Counted from the first letter of the stretch, positions 34,514-43,725 are shown. The stretch is 54,412 nt of DNA from Bacteroidales bacterium UBA1035 (GCA_002316835.1 DCEG01000080.1:3579-57990); one strand, 5' to 3'. Numbers and translations: made by a program. Notes: a model not told the origin generated them from the letters alone.

Positions 34514-35326
34514 ATGGTACGCCACCCCAATTACTCGAACCTGCTTTTCTTCAGGATATTTGCAAACGAACCACGTTTGTCCCATTTCTCCACAACAAGA
34601 ACAGGTGGCGTAAGTAGTGGTGAATTCAGATCACTCAATTTGGGAAACTATTCCGATGATAATCCGCTGAATATTTTTGAGAATCGCAACATCATAGCCC
34701 GGAAGTTCTACAAGGAAGTCGATGATCTGATCACTCCACATCAAACACACGGCAACAAAGTGCTGCTTATAGATGCTGATTTTCTGAATCTCCCCAACAC
34801 AGATAAAATAGAAAAGTCGTACGGATTCGATGCATCTGTTACACAAGAAAAGGGTTATTTTCTTTGTGTTACTACTGCCGATTGTGTTCCTATTTTATTA
34901 TTCGACAATAAAAAAGAAGCAATTGGGGCAATTCATGCCGGATGGAGGGGAACCACAGGGAGAATAGTTGAAAACACGATCCTTAAAATGCAGGAAAAAT
35001 TCGGAACTGATCCTAAGGATATTTTGGCTGCGATTGGTCCCGCAATCTGTATCGATAATTATGAGGTAGGAAATGAAGTTGCAAAAGAGTTCCGGTTAAA
35101 GGGTTTTAATCTGAATAAATCAACATCCTACATTAACAATTTATCTCAAAAGTTACATGTTGACCTTAAAGAAATCAACCGGCAAGAACTCATTCGATTA
35201 GGTGTTCCCAGGAACCAAATTGAGAAAACAAGATACTGCACTTATACCAACAACCGTTTATTTTTCTCAGCCCGAAGGCAATCGATACATTCCGGCAGGA
35301 TGCTCACAGGAATAATGCTGAAATAA
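34514..35326 (+). CDS. pgeF: Peptidoglycan editing factor PgeF (YfiH/polyphenol oxidase family)
   Basis: 270-aa cytoplasmic protein of the YfiH/DUF152 family, which removes wrongly inserted residues from muropeptide precursors and has also been described as a laccase-like or purine nucleoside phosphorylase enzyme. The metal-site blocks CVTTADCVPILLFD and AIHAGWRGTTGRIV and the C-terminal YCTYTN are conserved. It is the third gene of adk-obgE-pgeF and is followed by a palindromic terminator. Confidence 0.88.
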   Translation: MVRHPNYSNLLFFRIFANEPRLSHFSTTRTGGVSSGEFRSLNLGNYSDDNPLNIFENRNIIARKFYKEVDDLITPHQTHGNKVLLIDADFLNLPNTDKIEKSYGFDASVTQEKGYFLCVTTADCVPILLFDNKKEAIGAIHAGWRGTTGRIVENTILKMQEKFGTDPKDILAAIGPAICIDNYEVGNEVAKEFRLKGFNLNKSTSYINNLSQKLHVDLKEINRQELIRLGVPRNQIEKTRYCTYTNNRLFFSARRQSIHSGRMLTGIMLK

Positions 35327-35329
35327 AAA

Positions 35330-35353
35330 AGAGACGTTGTATACAACGTCTCT
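35330..35353. terminator. Bidirectional palindromic terminator
   Basis: A perfect 24-base palindrome with arms AGAGACGTTGTA (35330-35341) and its complement. It starts three bases after the pgeF stop, between convergent pgeF and the sod gene; A- and T-rich runs flank both sides. Confidence 0.85.
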
Positions 35354-35382
35354 AATTGTTTTAATTTAAAACTTTTTTTTCA

Positions 35383-36072
35383 TTAATAGCGATTGCTAAC
35401 TACATCCCAATCGATAATTTTCCAGATCTCTTTCAAGTGATCGGCACGACGGTTTTGATAATCAAGATAATAAGAGTGTTCCCATACATCAAATCCTAAA
35501 ATCGGCGTTAGTCCTTTTGTCAACGGATTTCCGGCGTTAGCTTCTTTTTCGATAGACAACTTACCGCTGGCGTCTTTTGCCAACCAAACCCATCCTGAAC
35601 CGAATACCGATGCTCCGGCAGCGTTGAATTCTTCTTTAAATTTATCGAATGAACCAAATTGAGAATTGATTGCATCAGCTAATTTCCCTTTGGGTTCGCC
35701 ACCACCATTCGGTTTAAACGATGTGAAATATATGTTGTGATTGAGGGTTTGTCCGGCATTGTTAAAAATTGCACCATCACTTTTCTTTACGATTGTTTCC
35801 AAATCTGCATTTTCGAACTCTGTTCCCACAACTAATTTATTCAGGTTGTCCACATAGGCCTGATGGTGTTTGCCATAATGGAGTTCAACGGTTGTTTTAC
35901 TAATAACCGGCTCTAACGCATCGGTTGCATACGGTAATGCTACTTTTTCAAATTTCATAGTTTCTTTATTTTTAGAATTGTTATTTTCATTATTTTTCGC
36001 TTTTGAATTTGTGCAGGTGACAACAGACGCTGCAAAAATTGTCGCTAAGAAGAGATACTTAATTGCTTTCAT
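35383..36072 (-). CDS. Fe/Mn superoxide dismutase with N-terminal signal (probable lipoprotein)
   Basis: Dismutates superoxide. 229 aa from MKAIKYLFLATIFAAS. The enzyme domain begins at about residue 41 (FEKVALPYATDALEP) and keeps all metal ligands: His65 in LHYGKHH, His112 in LNHNIYF, Asp195 and His199 in FDVWEHSYY. Gln108 in NNAGQTLNH sits where iron enzymes carry their glutamine. Unusually it has a hydrophobic signal ending VVTC (Cys20) and then an Asn/Lys-rich linker, so it is likely exported and perhaps lipid-anchored. Most Bacteroidota SODs are cytoplasmic. A nine-codon longer frame exists but the signal peptide fixes this start. Confidence 0.9.
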   Translation of the reverse strand: MKAIKYLFLATIFAASVVTCTNSKAKNNENNNSKNKETMKFEKVALPYATDALEPVISKTTVELHYGKHHQAYVDNLNKLVVGTEFENADLETIVKKSDGAIFNNAGQTLNHNIYFTSFKPNGGGEPKGKLADAINSQFGSFDKFKEEFNAAGASVFGSGWVWLAKDASGKLSIEKEANAGNPLTKGLTPILGFDVWEHSYYLDYQNRRADHLKEIWKIIDWDVVSNRY

Positions 36073-36162
36073 AATTGAAAAATTGATTGTTTGTACCATA
36101 TTAACGAAACAATCGTAAAAAAGTTCATACTATTTAGAATGAAACTTAATAATTTTGGCATA

Positions 36163-36205
36163 GAAAATAAAAAAAAATCAGTCTGGAGACACAAGTCCAG
36201 ACTGA
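36163..36205 (-). terminator. Terminator of rsfS-ftsH
   Basis: On the minus strand a 10-bp stem (arms 36196-36205 and 36178-36187, TCAGTCTGGA and its complement, 8-base loop) is followed by a T-rich run (36163-36177 complement), 74 bases after the ftsH stop. Confidence 0.8.
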
Positions 36206-36278
36206 CAAATAATATCAGATAATCAATAGATTATTCTTATTTATATTAGTTTTTATTTATAGCTTGTACCAAATATTT

Positions 36279-38339
36279 TTATACTGAAGGGATCGGCGGA
36301 AAAGACAAACCGTCCGGTATATCTTTTGCCGGATTGTCAGCTTTATTTTCTGTATTGTCATACACATTTTTTGAACTGTCTTCGTTTTGAAGAATCTCTT
36401 CTGAACGAGAAACCCAGGGACGTTTTCCGAAAATATGTTCCAGATTCTCGGCATAAATGATCTCCTTCTCTAATAATATTTGAGACAATTGATGGTGCCC
36501 ATCAGCATGTTTTCGAAGTAAATCTTTGGCTCTTTCGTATTGTTCAGCAACCATTATCTTAACTTCAGCATCGATAAGTTCTGCTGTATTTTCACTAAAC
36601 GGTTTTTGGAAAGTATAGTCCTGCCCGGAAGAATCGTAATAACTTAGGTTGGGCATTTTATCGCTCATTCCCAAATAAGTGATCATGCCGTAGGCTTGTT
36701 TCGTCACCCGCTCCAAATCGTTCATGGCTCCCGACGATATTTTGCCAATAAAGACTTCTTCGGCAGCTCTTCCCCCAAGCAGTGCGCACATCTCATCAAG
36801 CATTTGGTCTTTCGTTGTAATTTGTCTCTCCTCGGGAAGATACCACGCAGCGCCCAGCGCTTTTCCGCGGGGAACAATGGTAACCTTCACCAACGGATTG
36901 GCGTGCTCCAAAAACCAGCTTAACGTGGCGTGTCCTGCTTCGTGGATAGCGATGGATTTTTTCTCGTCCTGCGTGATGATTTTATTCTTCTTCTCTAATC
37001 CACCGACAATACGGTCAACAGCACTAATAAAATCCTCTCTTTCAACAAACTTCTTCTTATTTCGCGCAGCGATAAGAGCAGCTTCGTTGCAAACATTGGC
37101 AATGTCGGCACCGGAAAAACCGGGTGTCTGACGAGCCAGAAATTCAACATCTACTGACTCATCTATCTTGATGGGACGAAGGTGAACTTTGAAAATTTCT
37201 TTTCTGTCATTCAAATCAGGTAATTCCACGTAAATTTGTCTGTCGAAACGACCGGCACGAAGCAAAGCTTTATCTAAAATATCCACCCTGTTGGTGGCTG
37301 CAAGAATAATCACTCCACTATTGGATCCAAAACCGTCCATCTCCGTGAGAAGTTGATTCAGCGTATTTTCCCGCTCGTCATTCGAGCCGAAATTAACATT
37401 CTTCCCACGAGCACGCCCAACTGCATCTATCTCGTCGATAAACACAATACACGGCGATTTTTCTTTTGCCTGGCGGAACAAATCACGAACACGTGATGCT
37501 CCAACTCCAACAAACATTTCCACGAAATCGGAACCGGATATCGAGAAAAAAGGGACATTTGCCTCACCGGCAACTGCTTTCGCCAATAGAGTCTTCCCTG
37601 TGCCCGGAGGCCCTACAAGCAGAGCTCCTTTGGGGATCTTGCCTCCAAGATTGGTGTAATTACCGGGATGTTTTAAAAATTCAACGATCTCCTGCACTTC
37701 TTCTTTTGCCTCAGAAAGCCCCGCCACATCTTTAAAAGTAGCTTTTGGTCCCGCATCCTTATCGAAGAGCTGTGCTTTAGACTTTCCTACACTGAAAATG
37801 CCGCCTCCGGCACCTCCGGGACCACCCTGCATACGCCTCATCATCCATATCCAGAAAACAATGATCAGCAGAAAAGGAGCAAACGTGAGCAACATTCCCC
37901 ATATCTCTGATGTAGTATCGAACCGGACTTTTATATCGTATCCCTTTTCTTTTTTAACGGTATCAAGAAACTCTGAAGTTCCTTGGGTAGAAGGTATATT
38001 TACAGTTACAAAAGGATTAGCTGAGAACCTGCTTGCATCTTCTCCAAAGACATAATTCACAGATTCGGAACGAACTTTCGCTTCAGCAATTTCCTTATTG
38101 CTGTAAACAACGATGCTCTCAATCCGGTTATCGCTTACGTATTCTTGAAAATCAGACCAATCGACTTTCTTTAAAGTTTTGTTCTGTCCAAAAAAAAGCA
38201 TTCCTATTAACCCCATCGACAAAATGGCGTAAATCCAGTATGCATTGAACGGCTGATTGGGACCAGGATTACCTAATCCCCCGGGCCGAACCGGCTTCTT
38301 TGGTTTATTATTTTGATTATTTTGGTTGTTATTTTCCAT
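36279..38339 (-). CDS. ftsH: ATP-dependent zinc metalloprotease FtsH
   Basis: Membrane-anchored AAA+ protease that degrades misfolded membrane proteins and short-lived regulators. 686 aa from MENNNQNNQ; a 17-codon longer frame exists but lacks family character. Two membrane segments (about 33-51 and 148-166) flank a periplasmic domain. The AAA module has Walker A GPPGTGKT (243-250), Walker B CIVFIDEID and the second region of homology ending RAGRFDR. The zinc site is HEAGH at 466-470. The N-terminus is Asn-rich. It lies 69 bp downstream of rsfS, a conserved Bacteroidota pair. cdsA, often next, is absent. Confidence 0.95.
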   Translation of the reverse strand: MENNNQNNQNNKPKKPVRPGGLGNPGPNQPFNAYWIYAILSMGLIGMLFFGQNKTLKKVDWSDFQEYVSDNRIESIVVYSNKEIAEAKVRSESVNYVFGEDASRFSANPFVTVNIPSTQGTSEFLDTVKKEKGYDIKVRFDTTSEIWGMLLTFAPFLLIIVFWIWMMRRMQGGPGGAGGGIFSVGKSKAQLFDKDAGPKATFKDVAGLSEAKEEVQEIVEFLKHPGNYTNLGGKIPKGALLVGPPGTGKTLLAKAVAGEANVPFFSISGSDFVEMFVGVGASRVRDLFRQAKEKSPCIVFIDEIDAVGRARGKNVNFGSNDERENTLNQLLTEMDGFGSNSGVIILAATNRVDILDKALLRAGRFDRQIYVELPDLNDRKEIFKVHLRPIKIDESVDVEFLARQTPGFSGADIANVCNEAALIAARNKKKFVEREDFISAVDRIVGGLEKKNKIITQDEKKSIAIHEAGHATLSWFLEHANPLVKVTIVPRGKALGAAWYLPEERQITTKDQMLDEMCALLGGRAAEEVFIGKISSGAMNDLERVTKQAYGMITYLGMSDKMPNLSYYDSSGQDYTFQKPFSENTAELIDAEVKIMVAEQYERAKDLLRKHADGHHQLSQILLEKEIIYAENLEHIFGKRPWVSRSEEILQNEDSSKNVYDNTENKADNPAKDIPDGLSFPPIPSV

Positions 38340-38408
38340 TAACTTTCTCCTGCTTTTTCCTATGTAATCTTTGTTGAGTATATGTAACACTTTAGATGAA
38401 AATAAGTT

Positions 38409-38768
38409 TTAATCCAGTGCGGGAACTTGCTCCAACGGAGCGTCTTCCCACAAATGATCGAGGTTATAGTACTGCCTTAATTCGGGTACGAAAATATGTA
38501 CAATAATATTACCATAATCGATACCGATCCACTCGGCACGTTGTTGTCCCTGAACTCTGACAGGGCTCTCTTGTGTGTTTTTCTTCACTACCTCTTCAAT
38601 CGACTCTGCCACTGCCGAAACCTGAGTTGGCGTATTTCCTTCGCAGATGACAAAATAGTCGCAAATTGCTCCCGGAATTCCTTTCAATTGAATTTTGGTG
38701 ATATTTTTCCCTTTTTTCTCTTGTATTCCTTCAATAATACTTTGCAATAGCTTGTTTTTTTCTTTCAT
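38409..38768 (-). CDS. rsfS: Ribosomal silencing factor RsfS
   Basis: Binds L14 of the large subunit and blocks subunit joining under starvation. 119 aa from MKEKNKLLQSIIEGI, the usual family length. The frame is open for 59 more codons upstream, but these are untypical and run through the promoter. Conserved blocks are CDYFVICEGNTPTQVSAVAE, RVQGQQRAEWIGIDYGNIIVHIF split around residues 75-97, and FVPELRQYYNLDHLWED. A TATCTTTG promoter element lies 25 bases upstream of the chosen start. Confidence 0.93.
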   Translation of the reverse strand: MKEKNKLLQSIIEGIQEKKGKNITKIQLKGIPGAICDYFVICEGNTPTQVSAVAESIEEVVKKNTQESPVRVQGQQRAEWIGIDYGNIIVHIFVPELRQYYNLDHLWEDAPLEQVPALD

Positions 38769-38793
38769 TCGCTGTTTTAATGAGTTACACATG

Positions 38794-38801
38794 CAAAGAT
38801 A
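38794..38801 (-). promoter_or_regulatory. -7 element for rsfS-ftsH
   Basis: Reads TATCTTTG on the minus strand, 26 bases before the rsfS start at 38768. It supports the short start of rsfS, since the longer frame would place the promoter inside the gene. The -33 region has GTG rather than TTG. Confidence 0.55.
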
Positions 38802-38904
38802 GTTGCTTTTTACTAAATAGCACTTTATCTTTTGCATATTAAAATTAAATGCAAAAAGAATGCCAAAAGAAGTTGGATTGTGGATGCAGAAGGCAATATC
38901 TACT

Positions 38905-40260
38905 TCAAAAGAACAAACTTGCCAGCAAAGTAAATGCCAACCCACAAAATGCGATGATAGTCTCCATCACCGTCCAGCTTTGTAATGTTTGTTTTTCATT
39001 CATTCCCAGGTATTTTCCTACTAACCAAAAACCGCTGTCGTTCACGTGAGAAAGCAGTGTTGCACCCGATGCAATTGAAATCACGATCAATGCCCGCTGA
39101 GGATCATTTAATCCAAATTCTCCTACAATCGGAGCGATGATACTCGCGGCGGTGATCATGGCTACAGTAGCGGAACCTTGCGTTACACGAACTACCGCAG
39201 CAACAGTCCACGCTAGCAAGATGGGTGGTAACGGCGAATTTGCCATTGATTCAGCCATCATCTGCCCGATACCGCTATCTATCAACACTTGCTTCAAAAC
39301 TCCTCCGGCCCCGGTTATCAGGATGATAATCCCGGCAGGGCCAAGCGCTTTGGTACTCAGATCGAGCACCATTTGCTTGTCCATTCCTCTTTTGAGACAT
39401 AAAAAGTAGGTGGCGATCAATGTAGCAATTATCAATGCGGAAAAAGGATGACCGATAAATTCCAATATGTCTGTAAATACAGATTTTGATACAATTCCTT
39501 TGTTAACAATTACGGTTGTAAACGTATTAAGCAGAATAAGAAATAAGGGAATAGAAATGATAATAGCGATCGACCGAAACGATGGAAATTTTTTCGGATC
39601 GAATTCCTGCGGGACATCATCTAATGTGTAAGGCGATTCCAGATAAATCTTTTTGGAAATGTATTTCCCGAAAATAGGTCCCGCGATAATCGCTGTGGGA
39701 ACTCCAAGAATAAATCCCATAAAAATAACCCATCCCAACGGTACTTTTATGATATCAGCAACCGCAATAGGCCCGGGTGTGGGTGGAACAAAACTGTGAG
39801 TAACCGCCAAACCGGCCAATAACGGGATGGCATAATACAAGAGCGATCGCTTTGTATCGCGTGATAATGCATACACAATGGGTACCAGGATAATGAAAGC
39901 CACATCCAAAAAAATAGGAATAGCTACAATGAAACCCGTTAAAACCATTGCCCAGGGCGCCCGGTCTTTACCAAACTTTTTTACCAGATAATGCGCCAGC
40001 GATTCCGCTCCTCCCGAGCTTTCCAACATTTGCCCGAAAATCGCTCCTAGTCCTACAACGGTGGCCACAAAGCCAAGCGTTCCGGCCATTCCTTCCTGAA
40101 TGGCCTTAGTGATATTGTTGAGCGGCATTCCCGTAAGAACACCCACATAAATGGAAACAAGCAGCAAAGCGATAAATGCACTGACTTTGAGTTTCAAAAC
40201 CAGAAACAACAATATCGCTACCGCCGAAAGGACGATAAAAATTAAAAACAGTGTTGACAT
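38905..40260 (-). CDS. GntP-family gluconate/sugar-acid permease
   Basis: 451-aa inner-membrane permease with about 12 hydrophobic segments. GntP features include the first helix FIVLSAVAILLFLVLKLK, the GFVATVVGLGAIFGQMLESSGGAE block (split around residues 53-76), FVPPTPGPIAVADI and the C-terminal HVNDSGFWLVGKYLG. Family members take up gluconate and related aldonates or hydroxy acids with protons. It is last in a leftward run with two Gfo/Idh oxidoreductases and an SMP-30 lactonase, which fits uptake of an aldonate made outside the cytoplasm. Confidence 0.92.
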   Translation of the reverse strand: MSTLFLIFIVLSAVAILLFLVLKLKVSAFIALLLVSIYVGVLTGMPLNNITKAIQEGMAGTLGFVATVVGLGAIFGQMLESSGGAESLAHYLVKKFGKDRAPWAMVLTGFIVAIPIFLDVAFIILVPIVYALSRDTKRSLLYYAIPLLAGLAVTHSFVPPTPGPIAVADIIKVPLGWVIFMGFILGVPTAIIAGPIFGKYISKKIYLESPYTLDDVPQEFDPKKFPSFRSIAIIISIPLFLILLNTFTTVIVNKGIVSKSVFTDILEFIGHPFSALIIATLIATYFLCLKRGMDKQMVLDLSTKALGPAGIIILITGAGGVLKQVLIDSGIGQMMAESMANSPLPPILLAWTVAAVVRVTQGSATVAMITAASIIAPIVGEFGLNDPQRALIVISIASGATLLSHVNDSGFWLVGKYLGMNEKQTLQSWTVMETIIAFCGLAFTLLASLFF

Positions 40261-40291
40261 ATTTGCCGGTATAGAAGGTTATTAGTTTCGA

Positions 40292-41290
40292 TTACTTTGC
40301 TGTGTGCTTATGGCAAATGCGAATGGAATCCAATGCCGATTCGGGTGTACATTTTTCCGGTTGAACTCCTTTTAAAACGCAATCGGCGAAATAATAGAGT
40401 TCGTCAGCAAAACCTTCATTGGCATCTCCGCCCGATACTAATGTGGTTTCGTCATCCGTGGCCACTTTTATGTTATGCTGATCTTGTGATGAGTAAAAGA
40501 CACTGGCGTTTTCGAAACGGGCGCTGAATCCGGCATGAAACGGATAATCGGCATGAAATGTATTTCCGCCATCAATTTTGACAGTAATATCTGAGTTGTT
40601 GTATTTCCATAAAGCGCTGACGTAATCATTATTACTTAATCGTCCCGGTAGAGTTTGGGCTTCGATCTGATCGGGAATTCCGCAAACCCATTGGGCAAAA
40701 TCGATATCGTGGATTACCAGGTCAAACAATGCTCCGCCGGATGAACCAAACTCTTTTTGCCTGTCTTTCCATTGTCCCCAGATAGGCACGCCGGAAAACC
40801 GCGAAAAAGTAAGTAATTCCAAACGACCATATTCACCCGAATCTATCCATCTTTTCAATGTTTCGTAGGCTGGCATAAATCGCACTACGTGCCCGATCAT
40901 CAGCACCTTGTTTTTGGAACGGGCAAGTTCGATAAGCTTCTCCCCTTCCTCAACGTTGATGCAAAAAGGTTTTTCAAGAAAAACATTTACTCCCGCCAAA
41001 AGTGCCATCTCGGCCATCTCGTAGTGCAAAGCAGTGTGAACTGCTATAACACAGGCATCGGGTTTTTCAACTCGTAAGCATTCCGAGAAATCGGAATAAA
41101 TATTCACATCCTCAAGCTGTTCCGCATCGATGCTTCCGGTGGAAAAATTACCCGATTGTTCGGCAAGTTTGGTGAAAATATTATCAGGAACTTTGTCAAC
41201 TATGGCTTTTAACTGAAGATCGGGATTTTTCAGGATATTCAATGTATGGGTTTGTCCCATAAACCCGAAACCGACAACTACTATGTTCAT
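40292..41290 (-). CDS. Gfo/Idh/MocA-family oxidoreductase (cytoplasmic)
   Basis: 332-aa NAD(P)-dependent sugar oxidoreductase. The N-terminal Rossmann fold starts MNIVVVGFGFMGQTHTLNI with the GxGxxG loop, and the VFLEKPFCIN segment carries the family EKP motif whose lysine is catalytic. The C-terminal alpha/beta domain holds DLVIHDIDFAQWV, with the HD pair usual near the active site. No signal peptide, so cytoplasmic, unlike its relative at 42352. Substrate unknown; the neighbours suggest a sugar, sugar acid or lactone. Confidence 0.88.
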   Translation of the reverse strand: MNIVVVGFGFMGQTHTLNILKNPDLQLKAIVDKVPDNIFTKLAEQSGNFSTGSIDAEQLEDVNIYSDFSECLRVEKPDACVIAVHTALHYEMAEMALLAGVNVFLEKPFCINVEEGEKLIELARSKNKVLMIGHVVRFMPAYETLKRWIDSGEYGRLELLTFSRFSGVPIWGQWKDRQKEFGSSGGALFDLVIHDIDFAQWVCGIPDQIEAQTLPGRLSNNDYVSALWKYNNSDITVKIDGGNTFHADYPFHAGFSARFENASVFYSSQDQHNIKVATDDETTLVSGGDANEGFADELYYFADCVLKGVQPEKCTPESALDSIRICHKHTAK

Positions 41291-41316
41291 AAATTATATG
41301 TTTAAAATGTGATTTT

Positions 41317-41394
41317 ACCCCTAAATCCCCTAAAGGGGACTTATATGTTCTATTATTTTATTATGTCTCCCCTTCAGGGGAGATTTAGAGGGGT
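41317..41394. repeat. C/G-run inverted-repeat element, second copy
   Basis: Left arm 41317-41342 (ACCCCTAAATCCCCTAAAGG and six more bases) and right arm 41365-41394, an inverted imperfect copy (with CCCCTTCAGGGGAGATTTAG), about 22 bases apart. The left arm differs at one base from 11141-11166. It fills the gap between the SMP-30 and Gfo/Idh genes and could fold into a long hairpin in the operon mRNA. Confidence 0.85.
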
Positions 41395-41396
41395 CA

Positions 41397-42278
41397 TTAA
41401 TCCACCCCTTTCACCTTCATCTTCAGAGTATATACCGAAGTGCGGGCGGTGATAAACAGAGTATTTTTTCTTTTTCCGCCGAAACAAACATTCGACGGAC
41501 TCTCGGGAACTTCGATTTCCTGAATAAGCTCTCCTTTGGGCGAATATACCCAGACTTTTCCCATCGTCAGATAAACATTGCCTTTGTTATCGATGGTCAT
41601 TCCGTCGGAACCGTTAGGAGCAAAAAACGTTTTATTGGCAAGCGTTCCATCGGGTTGGATGTCGTATTTCCAGATTTTCCTGTCGTTGATATCAGCAACG
41701 TACAACGTTTTCCCATCGGGAGTGCCGATCAACCCGTTTGGCTGTTTGTAATCGTCAATAACACGGATTATTTTCCCTTCGGGACTGAGGTGATACACTC
41801 CGCGAGCATCCTGAACTTCGGTGTGCCCTTCCTGCCAGTAATTCCGATGATAATACGGATCGGTAAAATAAATGCCTCCGTTAGGAGTAATCCACAAATC
41901 GTTGGGACCGTTCAGGTGTTTTCCATCGTATTTTTCATATACGACCTGCATCTTTTTATCCTTCTCGAAAAGCACGATTTGGTTGTTTAAATCGGCGCAA
42001 GATACTAATTCGTTGTCAGCATTGAAATACATTCCGTTCGATCTTCCGGTTTCTTCAGACCACAGCGAAACTCCCTTCTTTTCATCCCAAACATAGATAC
42101 GATCGTTCGGCTGATCGGTGAAATACACCTTGCCATCTTTCGCTACTGCCGGGCCTTCGGTGAAGGAATAACCGGTTCCCACTTTTTCTATTTTCGCATT
42201 TCTTGCGATGATATTGCTTTTCTGGCCGAAAACGGCACTGCAAAACATTAATAAAACTAATCCGGTAACTATTTTCAT
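41397..42278 (-). CDS. SMP-30/gluconolactonase-family lactonase, exported
   Basis: 293-aa six-bladed beta-propeller lactonase with a signal peptide ending AVFGQ, so periplasmic. The metal-site residues of the family can be placed: Glu in SFTEGPAVAKDG, Asn in LNGPNDLWITPNGG and Asp in NGSDGMTIDNKG. Members hydrolyse sugar lactones such as gluconolactone to aldonates. It lies between a Tat-type Gfo/Idh oxidoreductase upstream and a cytoplasmic Gfo/Idh plus GntP permease downstream, matching a pathway of oxidation, lactone opening and uptake. Confidence 0.88.
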   Translation of the reverse strand: MKIVTGLVLLMFCSAVFGQKSNIIARNAKIEKVGTGYSFTEGPAVAKDGKVYFTDQPNDRIYVWDEKKGVSLWSEETGRSNGMYFNADNELVSCADLNNQIVLFEKDKKMQVVYEKYDGKHLNGPNDLWITPNGGIYFTDPYYHRNYWQEGHTEVQDARGVYHLSPEGKIIRVIDDYKQPNGLIGTPDGKTLYVADINDRKIWKYDIQPDGTLANKTFFAPNGSDGMTIDNKGNVYLTMGKVWVYSPKGELIQEIEVPESPSNVCFGGKRKNTLFITARTSVYTLKMKVKGVD

Positions 42279-42351
42279 CTGGTTATATTTTTAGATTTTA
42301 GACTTCAGATATCAGACATTAGACTTTGTTCTTTGTTCTTTGCTCTACGCC

Positions 42352-43629
42352 TTACGGCCTTTTGTATCCCTGACGATAAGGCCTTGCCAATAACTTAGCT
42401 GCTGCGGCATTATTCGAAATTGTCTTATTGGAGGCGTCCCATTTTACTTCGCTGCCGGTTTCGTACGAAATCATCGCTAATTGAACGGCAGCAGTGGACT
42501 GAAACGCATCTTCGATTTTACAGCTTAGCAAATTTTTGTTTTTCGTTTTAACAGCCTGAATAAATTCGGCCAAATGCCTTTCCTGCATATCGGGTGTGGG
42601 GATATCCATTTCCTGATGTTGTTGGTTTTGTCCCAACGGCATCAGCACAAGTTTATTATCCGACGCAAACAGCGTAGCTCTCTCGCCATAGAAGAAAACA
42701 CCGTTATTGAATTGCGGATTCAAATCTCCCGTACCCCATAACCGATGCTGCCAGATAACCGGACAACCGGTGAAGTTCATGTTGGCCATAAGTGTATCGG
42801 GAGTGGTCATTCTTCCTTTGAGAATTTCGAGGCTGCCGGTGGCGTAAATCGATTCGGGAGTTTCAAAGCCCATAATGGTGCGGATAATATCGATATTATG
42901 AATACCCCAATCCACCAGATGTCCATTCCCGTATTCCTTTTCGAGTCTCCACGCCATATGCCCGATAGATGGTTTATAAGGAAGTTTTGGAGCCGGGCCG
43001 CACCACGCATCCCAATCCAATGACGCCGGAGGCGATTGAACGGTTGTGTCAGCATCGCCGGGACGATAATGAATTTGAGCACCGATTTGATGAATTTTTC
43101 CGGTAGTTCCGTCGTTAATCAACTCTTTCGCTTTCTTAAACGCTTCGCTCTGACGACGCTGAAAACCTATTTGCACGATATTTCCGGCTTTCTGTGCGGC
43201 TTTCATCATGGCTTTACCTTCTTCCACATCGTAAGCAAGCGGTTTTTCGCAATAAATGGGCAACCCTTTTTCACAAGCTGCGATAAACTGCAACGCATGC
43301 CACTGAGGCGGAGTGCCAATCAACACAGCTTCCAGTCCCCGCATATTCAATAAATCGTCGTAGTTTTTAAATCCTTTCGGCTTGCTTCCTTGAAGGGATT
43401 CAATTTCGGCTATGCTGTTTTTCAGGTGTTCAGAATCCACATCGCAAACGGCAATAACTTCTACTCCACCCGATTGCAATGCAGCCTTGGTTATTACCAT
43501 TCCATACCATCCGCTGCCGATAAGGCCGATCTTCAACTTCGGAGTCTGCGCGAATAACGGCATATGGAATCCGGATACCACAGCAGCCGTTCCCAACGAT
43601 GTTCTTTTGATAAAAGTTCTTCTGTCCAT
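42352..43629 (-). CDS. Gfo/Idh/MocA-family oxidoreductase with Tat signal
   Basis: 425-aa NAD(P)-dependent oxidoreductase whose N-terminus, MDRRTFIKRTSLGTAAVVSG, is a twin-arginine signal, implying export folded with bound cofactor. The Rossmann fold begins LKIGLIGSGWYGMVI, and YCEKPLAYDVEEG holds the EKP motif. The C-terminal domain contains LVDWGIHNIDIIRTIMG. Exported members include glucose-fructose oxidoreductase and the glycoside 3-oxidoreductases that act with DUF1080 lyases. It leads an operon with an SMP-30 lactonase, a second Gfo/Idh and GntP, from a good promoter at 43696-43725. Substrate not proven. Confidence 0.9.
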   Translation of the reverse strand: MDRRTFIKRTSLGTAAVVSGFHMPLFAQTPKLKIGLIGSGWYGMVITKAALQSGGVEVIAVCDVDSEHLKNSIAEIESLQGSKPKGFKNYDDLLNMRGLEAVLIGTPPQWHALQFIAACEKGLPIYCEKPLAYDVEEGKAMMKAAQKAGNIVQIGFQRRQSEAFKKAKELINDGTTGKIHQIGAQIHYRPGDADTTVQSPPASLDWDAWCGPAPKLPYKPSIGHMAWRLEKEYGNGHLVDWGIHNIDIIRTIMGFETPESIYATGSLEILKGRMTTPDTLMANMNFTGCPVIWQHRLWGTGDLNPQFNNGVFFYGERATLFASDNKLVLMPLGQNQQHQEMDIPTPDMQERHLAEFIQAVKTKNKNLLSCKIEDAFQSTAAVQLAMISYETGSEVKWDASNKTISNNAAAAKLLARPYRQGYKRP

Positions 43630-43695
43630 ATAGTCGTGTTTTATTTCGGATCGAATATTTTTCGAAAAGGATTAGTGTCGATAAATCGCTTGTTG

Positions 43696-43725
43696 CAAAT
43701 ATAGTTATATTGAGCAGAAATACAA
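43696..43725 (-). promoter_or_regulatory. Promoter of the sugar-oxidation operon
   Basis: On the minus strand TTG (43725-43723) and TATATTTG (43703-43696) are separated by 19 bases, a full match to the Bacteroidota promoter. The Tat-type oxidoreductase starts about 67 bases downstream. Confidence 0.72.
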
